Source of the DNA: an uncultured Treponema sp. | GTDB lineage: Bacteria; Spirochaetota; Spirochaetia; Treponematales; Treponemataceae | DNA length: 17,184 bases | Reading direction: 5' to 3' | Assembly (NCBI GenBank): GCA_937893155.1 | Contig: CALBGU010000250.1 | Span: forward strand, 1-17,184 | Shown: piece after piece, positions 13,577-17,184 of the stretch | How the letters are laid out: every line of letters starts with the position of its first letter | How positions within the stretch are numbered: the first letter of the stretch is position 1 | Translations under genes and position numbers: made by a program | Notes under the pieces: model-generated | Told to the model about the DNA's origin: nothing | Database searches by the model: none | Seen by the model: only the letters and a program-made list of their open reading frames with translations

Positions 13577-13798
13577 CGATAACTGGAGTTAATTCTCTTC
13601 TTCACTTTGAAGAAGCAAAATAATTGCAGTTATCGCGCTGTTTCACCAGTGAAACGACAAAATAATTCCAGTTATCGCTCTTCTTCACTTTGAAGAAAGC
13701 AAATAATTGCAGTTATCGCGCTGTTTCACCAGTGAAATGGAAAAATAACTGCAATTATCTCTCTTCTTCACTTTGAAGCAGCCAAATAACTGGAGTAA
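13577..13798. repeat. Array of six near-palindromes every 41-42 bp
   Basis: The core ATAACTGCAGTTAT (variants with C/T and G/C changes) begins at 13579, 13620, 13662, 13703, 13745 and 13786, a spacing of 41, 42, 41, 42, 41. Between cores two different hairpins alternate. CTTCTTCA-CTT-TGAAGAAG lies near 13597, 13680 and 13764, the last decayed in one arm. TTTCAC-CA-GTGAAA lies near 13641 and 13724. The higher-order unit is thus about 83 bp. It is not coding, because the unit length is not a multiple of three, and not CRISPR, because the spacers are repeats themselves. It lies between the cyclase terminator and the TRAP operon. Confidence 0.9.
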
Positions 13799-13816
13799 AC
13801 GCACTGCCGCAGAGTG

Positions 13817-13844
13817 AAAAAAAAGTGCCGTATTATCTACGGCA
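13817..13844 (-). terminator. Intrinsic terminator of the cyclase operon
   Basis: On the minus strand TGCCGTA (13844-13838) pairs with TACGGCA (13832-13826) across a 5-nt loop, followed by one C and eight T. It starts about 20 bases beyond the cyclase stop. Confidence 0.9.
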
Positions 13845-13862
13845 ACAAAAAATGATAGATTG

Positions 13863-15710
13863 TTATTTTGTGGTGAAGGCGATTGCACCGTCCCAGTTTT
13901 CAGGCGGATTTGCAATGAAGTCTTCGCAGCGGGAAAGCATAAGTTTTGCGGCTTTGTCTTCCTCTACGGCGTTGTGCGCTTTCATAAAGTAATCGCGCGC
14001 GAGATTGAAGATTCCCTGATGATACAAATCCATTCCCTTGATGTAAGCATCTTTGTATGCGGCAGGGAATTCCTTTTCATTGCGGTCAACCGCGTAAATC
14101 GGTACGGCGTTTTTCTTACCTTTAACGCGCACGTCGTCGAGATGACGGAAGCAGAACGAATCTTCTCCCGCGTCGTGCATAACGCTTTCGCTGACGAGCA
14201 CTTGCACGCCGTACACTTTCGTGAGTCCTTCGAGGCGGCTTGCAAGGTTTACGCTATCGCCGATAACGGTGTAGTCGGTCTTATCCCTTGAGCCGAGACT
14301 GCCCGCGATAACATCGCCGTAATGGATTCCGATACCGATATTGAATTTCATTCCGTCTGGCAAAACGAGGTCGCCTATCTCAAGCTCTTCGAGTGCGTCG
14401 CGCATATCATACGCAGCGGCTACCGCACGGCGCGCATTGTCTTCGTAACTCACAGGAGTGCCGAAAAGAGCCATAATCGCGTCTCCGATGAACTTATCAA
14501 CAGTTCCGCCATGCTTTTTGATGCAATCAACCATAAGAGAGAAATAGCGGTTGAGGAAGGAAACGAGCACGTCTGGCTTATTCTTTTCGCTGATGTTGGT
14601 GAACGAGCGAATATCGCTGAACAGAATGGCAATGGTGCGTGTTTCTCCAACGCCGACTTTTTCGTCGGTGTTGTCTGCCTGAGCCACGAGGTCGTCGATA
14701 ATCTGCTCTGGAACAAAGCGGCTGAATGCGCGGCGAATACGTTTCTCGAAGAACACCTTTTTCTTGACGATGAGGGCTTTATCAAAAATCGCACCTGCAT
14801 TGTCCACGCAGAACTTGAAGAAATCCTGTTTCGCGCTTGAGATGTTGCCTTCGCTCACGATGTGCACCGTGCCGAAATACAGGCTTTTGTCGGTTGTTTT
14901 GAGGTCTTCGCTTTCATAGCTGGAAAGCTGCACTTTGTTGCTGTAAAAGCGGTTCAGAGCGGGATTTGAAACGAGCTTGAGCGGCGTGATTTTTGCGGCG
15001 TTGTAATCGGGCTGGACTTTTTCAAAGTCGGCGGCGCACACGCTCAAGAAATCCGCAACATCTTTTTCGGCGATGTTTTCGGAGCAGACATAATAGCCGT
15101 GCGGACCGTCGTTTTCTACCACATATAAGCCCGCAATCGGCACTTCGCACACTTCTGCAATCAGGAGCAAAAATGCTTTTACGACGTCTTCCACATTTTC
15201 AAGGCTGTCAATCATCTTGATGAGTTTTCCAAACATCGCATTTTTGTACGAATCGGTAAAAAGCAATTCTGACGCATTCATAAACAAATATGAATCGTCA
15301 AACGTCTTTTTTATCTGTGCCAGAGAAAGTTTGTCGATTTTGTGCGAGGGCAGCTGCGAAAGCTCGTCGATGTTCAAAACGAGCGTTTTTTGGTCAAGGC
15401 GAACGAATGAAGTTGCCCCGCTTTCCATTGCAAACGCTTCGTCGAGAGGGGAAGGCACGTTTGCGTACATTCCGATGGTCAGTTCCTTAAAGCATTTGAT
15501 AGAACGCACAATGCGCACGATTTCAAAACTCCGCGGTTCTGTGATGTCGCAATTCACGAGAAACAAATCGGGCTGATACTCAAAAAGCGTGTAAATTGCG
15601 GCTTTTCCGTCGTTTATGAATTGTATTTGATAATCATCGCTGTCGAGTGTCGTCGTAAAAAGTTTTTGCAACGTAACGGACGTTTCAAGGATTAGTATTT
15701 TCTTGCTCAT
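13863..15710 (-). CDS. Pseudo-receiver/GAF/class III adenylate cyclase
   Basis: This 615-residue cytoplasmic protein is predicted to make cAMP. Residues 1-120 look like a response-regulator receiver domain with a broken pocket: the acidic pair reads Glu9-Thr10 and the phosphoacceptor place reads Asn53 (LFLVNCD). About 155-315 looks GAF-like. The cyclase domain spans about 355-540: metal-binding Asp366 (FSDIRSFT) and Asp410 (FIGDAIMALFG), purine-selecting Lys406 and Thr481, transition-state Asn488 and Arg492 (DSVNLASRLEGL). Lys with Thr is the adenylate, not guanylate, pattern. All catalytic residues are intact. The C-terminus (550-600) resembles one helical-repeat pair. AGGAG precedes the ATG, 11 bases after the upstream CheA-type gene, so they form an operon. 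Confidence 0.88.
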   Translation of the reverse strand: MSKKILILETSVTLQKLFTTTLDSDDYQIQFINDGKAAIYTLFEYQPDLFLVNCDITEPRSFEIVRIVRSIKCFKELTIGMYANVPSPLDEAFAMESGATSFVRLDQKTLVLNIDELSQLPSHKIDKLSLAQIKKTFDDSYLFMNASELLFTDSYKNAMFGKLIKMIDSLENVEDVVKAFLLLIAEVCEVPIAGLYVVENDGPHGYYVCSENIAEKDVADFLSVCAADFEKVQPDYNAAKITPLKLVSNPALNRFYSNKVQLSSYESEDLKTTDKSLYFGTVHIVSEGNISSAKQDFFKFCVDNAGAIFDKALIVKKKVFFEKRIRRAFSRFVPEQIIDDLVAQADNTDEKVGVGETRTIAILFSDIRSFTNISEKNKPDVLVSFLNRYFSLMVDCIKKHGGTVDKFIGDAIMALFGTPVSYEDNARRAVAAAYDMRDALEELEIGDLVLPDGMKFNIGIGIHYGDVIAGSLGSRDKTDYTVIGDSVNLASRLEGLTKVYGVQVLVSESVMHDAGEDSFCFRHLDDVRVKGKKNAVPIYAVDRNEKEFPAAYKDAYIKGMDLYHQGIFNLARDYFMKAHNAVEEDKAAKLMLSRCEDFIANPPENWDGAIAFTTK

Positions 15711-15721
15711 GTAGCATTCTC

Positions 15722-17184
15722 CTATACATTCACCAAAGCATTTACAGCGTCAACTAACGCACCGCGGCGGAAATCGGATTTTGCGATAATCGAACTTACG
15801 CCGAGCCGCTGGAATTCTGAGACGACTTCAGGGCTTTGGTCTGCTGATACCGCAATGACCGGCACTTGCTTGTACTGCTCCATACGGCGCAGGTTGTCGA
15901 GAAGTACCAAACCTGTCATTCGAGGCATATCTTTGTCGGTTAAAACCAAATCGAATTGCTTTTCTTTTGCTTTTTCGAGTCCGTCAATGCCGTCCACTGC
16001 CGTATCCACAGCGAATCCTGCGCCTTCAAGGATTGATTTTTCAATTTGGCGCGTGGTGTCGGAATCATCGACGACGAGAATACGAACAACGCGCTTTTTG
16101 GTTGCGGCTTCGTATTTTTTGATGTCGTAGCCGCGCAGTGCCTTGAATTTCTTGAGAATATCGGGAACGTGCAGAATCGGCACGATGTCGTAATGCTCAT
16201 CGAACACGATGCCTTGCAGAATCGTGAAATTCTTGAACGCACTCGGCAACTGTTTAACCACGAGCGACACATACTGCTGCACTTGGTCCACGATAATGCC
16301 GATTCGCTGCTCCATATATTCGGCAATCAAGATGGAATCCGCCTCCGAAGCGACAAATCCCTTTTGGTCGCTAAAGAGCGATGAGAGCGAAAAGCACGGA
16401 ATGAGCTGCCCTTCCAGCTTGATGTAGCTCTGGTTTTGAAGCGTGATGTATTCGCTTTTTTTGCGGTAAATAATGTCGACGATGTGCTGCGACGGCATAA
16501 GATATTTGTCTTTATTTGAATAGACAAAAAGCCCTTGCAACGTGGAAAGCGAAAGCGGGAAGTGCAGGATAAACGAAGTGCCTTTGCCCGCAGTGCTCTC
16601 GATTTTGATGCGTCCCTTGATTTTTTCCACGTTTGTCCAAACAACATCAAGACCAACGCCTCTTCCAGAGAGAGCAGAAACCGTTTCTTTGGTTGAAAAT
16701 CCCGACTGGAACAAGAACTGCGAAAGTTCCCGCTCGTTCATATTTTTGATTTCGTCGGTGCGTTCTGGGTAGAGTTTAAGGGCTTTTGCGCGAATTTTGT
16801 CGTAATCCAAACCGCGTCCGTCATCGCTGATTCGAAGCTCAATGTGCTTTGTTTCTCGCACGCAGCTGATTCTTATCGTGCCTTGCTCGCTTTTGCCAGC
16901 CGCTTTTCGCTCTTCGGGCATTTCAATGCCGTGGTCGAGCGCGTTTCGCACCAAATGCATCAAAATATCGCCGAGTTCTTCGAGAATCACCTTGTCAATC
17001 GCGATGTCGGTGGGCGGAATATCGCATTTTACGTTCTTGCCCAGATTCATACTTTCGATGGCAATCGTGTTTTCAAACGGGCGCAAAACGATGCTGATAG
17101 GGAGCATACGGAGGTCAAAAACCTGCTCCTGCACGCTGTTTATAGATGTTTCGAGCGCAAAAATATCGCTTTCAAACTGCTTTC
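15722..17184 (-). CDS. Hybrid CheA-type histidine kinase/response regulator (C-terminal part)
   Basis: The frame continues through the window edge, so the N-terminal histidine-transfer domain is not visible; about 487 codons are. In order are the dimerisation end (VQEQVFDLRMLPIS), the ATPase domain with LVRNALDHGIE, SDDGRGLDY and SGRGVGLDVV, then STAGKGTSFILHFPLS. A CheW-like domain follows (about LQGLFVYSNKDKYLMPSQ to the ILHVPDIL region). The last is a complete receiver domain with VVDDSD, phosphoacceptor Asp in VLTDKDMPRM and the conserved Lys in IIAKSD. Unlike the cyclase's receiver, this one is intact. Classical CheA lacks this receiver, so it is a hybrid of the kind used in chemotaxis-like pathways. 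It is followed 11 bases later by the cyclase gene. Confidence 0.9.
   Translation of the reverse strand, partial: KQFESDIFALETSINSVQEQVFDLRMLPISIVLRPFENTIAIESMNLGKNVKCDIPPTDIAIDKVILEELGDILMHLVRNALDHGIEMPEERKAAGKSEQGTIRISCVRETKHIELRISDDGRGLDYDKIRAKALKLYPERTDEIKNMNERELSQFLFQSGFSTKETVSALSGRGVGLDVVWTNVEKIKGRIKIESTAGKGTSFILHFPLSLSTLQGLFVYSNKDKYLMPSQHIVDIIYRKKSEYITLQNQSYIKLEGQLIPCFSLSSLFSDQKGFVASEADSILIAEYMEQRIGIIVDQVQQYVSLVVKQLPSAFKNFTILQGIVFDEHYDIVPILHVPDILKKFKALRGYDIKKYEAATKKRVVRILVVDDSDTTRQIEKSILEGAGFAVDTAVDGIDGLEKAKEKQFDLVLTDKDMPRMTGLVLLDNLRRMEQYKQVPVIAVSADQSPEVVSEFQRLGVSSIIAKSDFRRGALVDAVNALVNV

Noticed and set aside
13577..13798. CRISPR array
   Set aside because: The spacing is regular, but the intervening sequences are themselves two alternating repeats with hairpins, the cores are only about 14 bp and near-palindromic, and there are no cas genes nearby.

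Overview
The window looks like a chromosomal segment of a spirochaete close to Treponema, of moderate G+C. The grounds are an Era with the G1 motif GRPSAGKST, a WecG/TagA-like protein of an unusual type, a hybrid CheA beside a receiver-GAF-cyclase protein, a porin-like outer-membrane protein and a lipoprotein-type TRAP binding protein. The assignment rests on protein character and was not confirmed by a database search. No rRNA, tRNA, insertion sequence or CRISPR array is visible.

Layout. (1) 1-641, minus: start of a porin-like outer-membrane protein. (2) 790-1600: a small accessory island with a 20-bp palindrome, a probable phage-type gene remnant, a convergent candidate small RNA with its own promoter and terminator, and a 58-codon gene with a strong ribosome-binding site. 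(3) 1690-3042, plus: MATE-family exporter. (4) 3130-4131: tandem repeats, then era (minus). (5) 4191-5285: cysK (minus) with terminator, sigma70-type promoter and a dyad that may be an operator. (6) 5359-6075, plus: TrmJ/TrmH-type RNA methyltransferase, whose 3' end overlaps that of the operon ctpA-rsmE-wecG-like (6065-9098, minus). (7) 9182-10090, plus: metA with a strong terminator, diverging from ctpA. (8) 10130-10500: AT-rich gene-free stretch. (9) 10515-13458, minus: TRAP transporter operon dctP-dctQ-dctM. (10) 13577-13798: array of six near-palindromes every 41-42 bp. (11) 13863-17184, minus: signalling operon of a hybrid CheA/response regulator (5' end outside the window) and a pseudo-receiver-GAF-adenylate cyclase.

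How the genes work together. metA (acetyl-type, Glu111) and cysK supply O-acetylhomoserine and cysteine, so they share sulfur amino-acid metabolism. era, rsmE and trmJ act on ribosomes and RNA. ctpA acts in the envelope. The TRAP operon imports an unknown, probably carboxylate, substrate. The CheA-type kinase and the cyclase probably couple a sensory input to cAMP.

The most interesting pattern is promoter placement. Four genes that lack a ribosome-binding site (era, trmJ, ctpA, metA) each have a -10-like hexamer ending exactly six bases before the ATG. This predicts leaderless mRNAs, while neighbouring genes keep ordinary leaders with Shine-Dalgarno sites. The candidate small RNA, the 41-42 bp array and the WecG/TagA-like protein without its family's catalytic residues also merit a second look.
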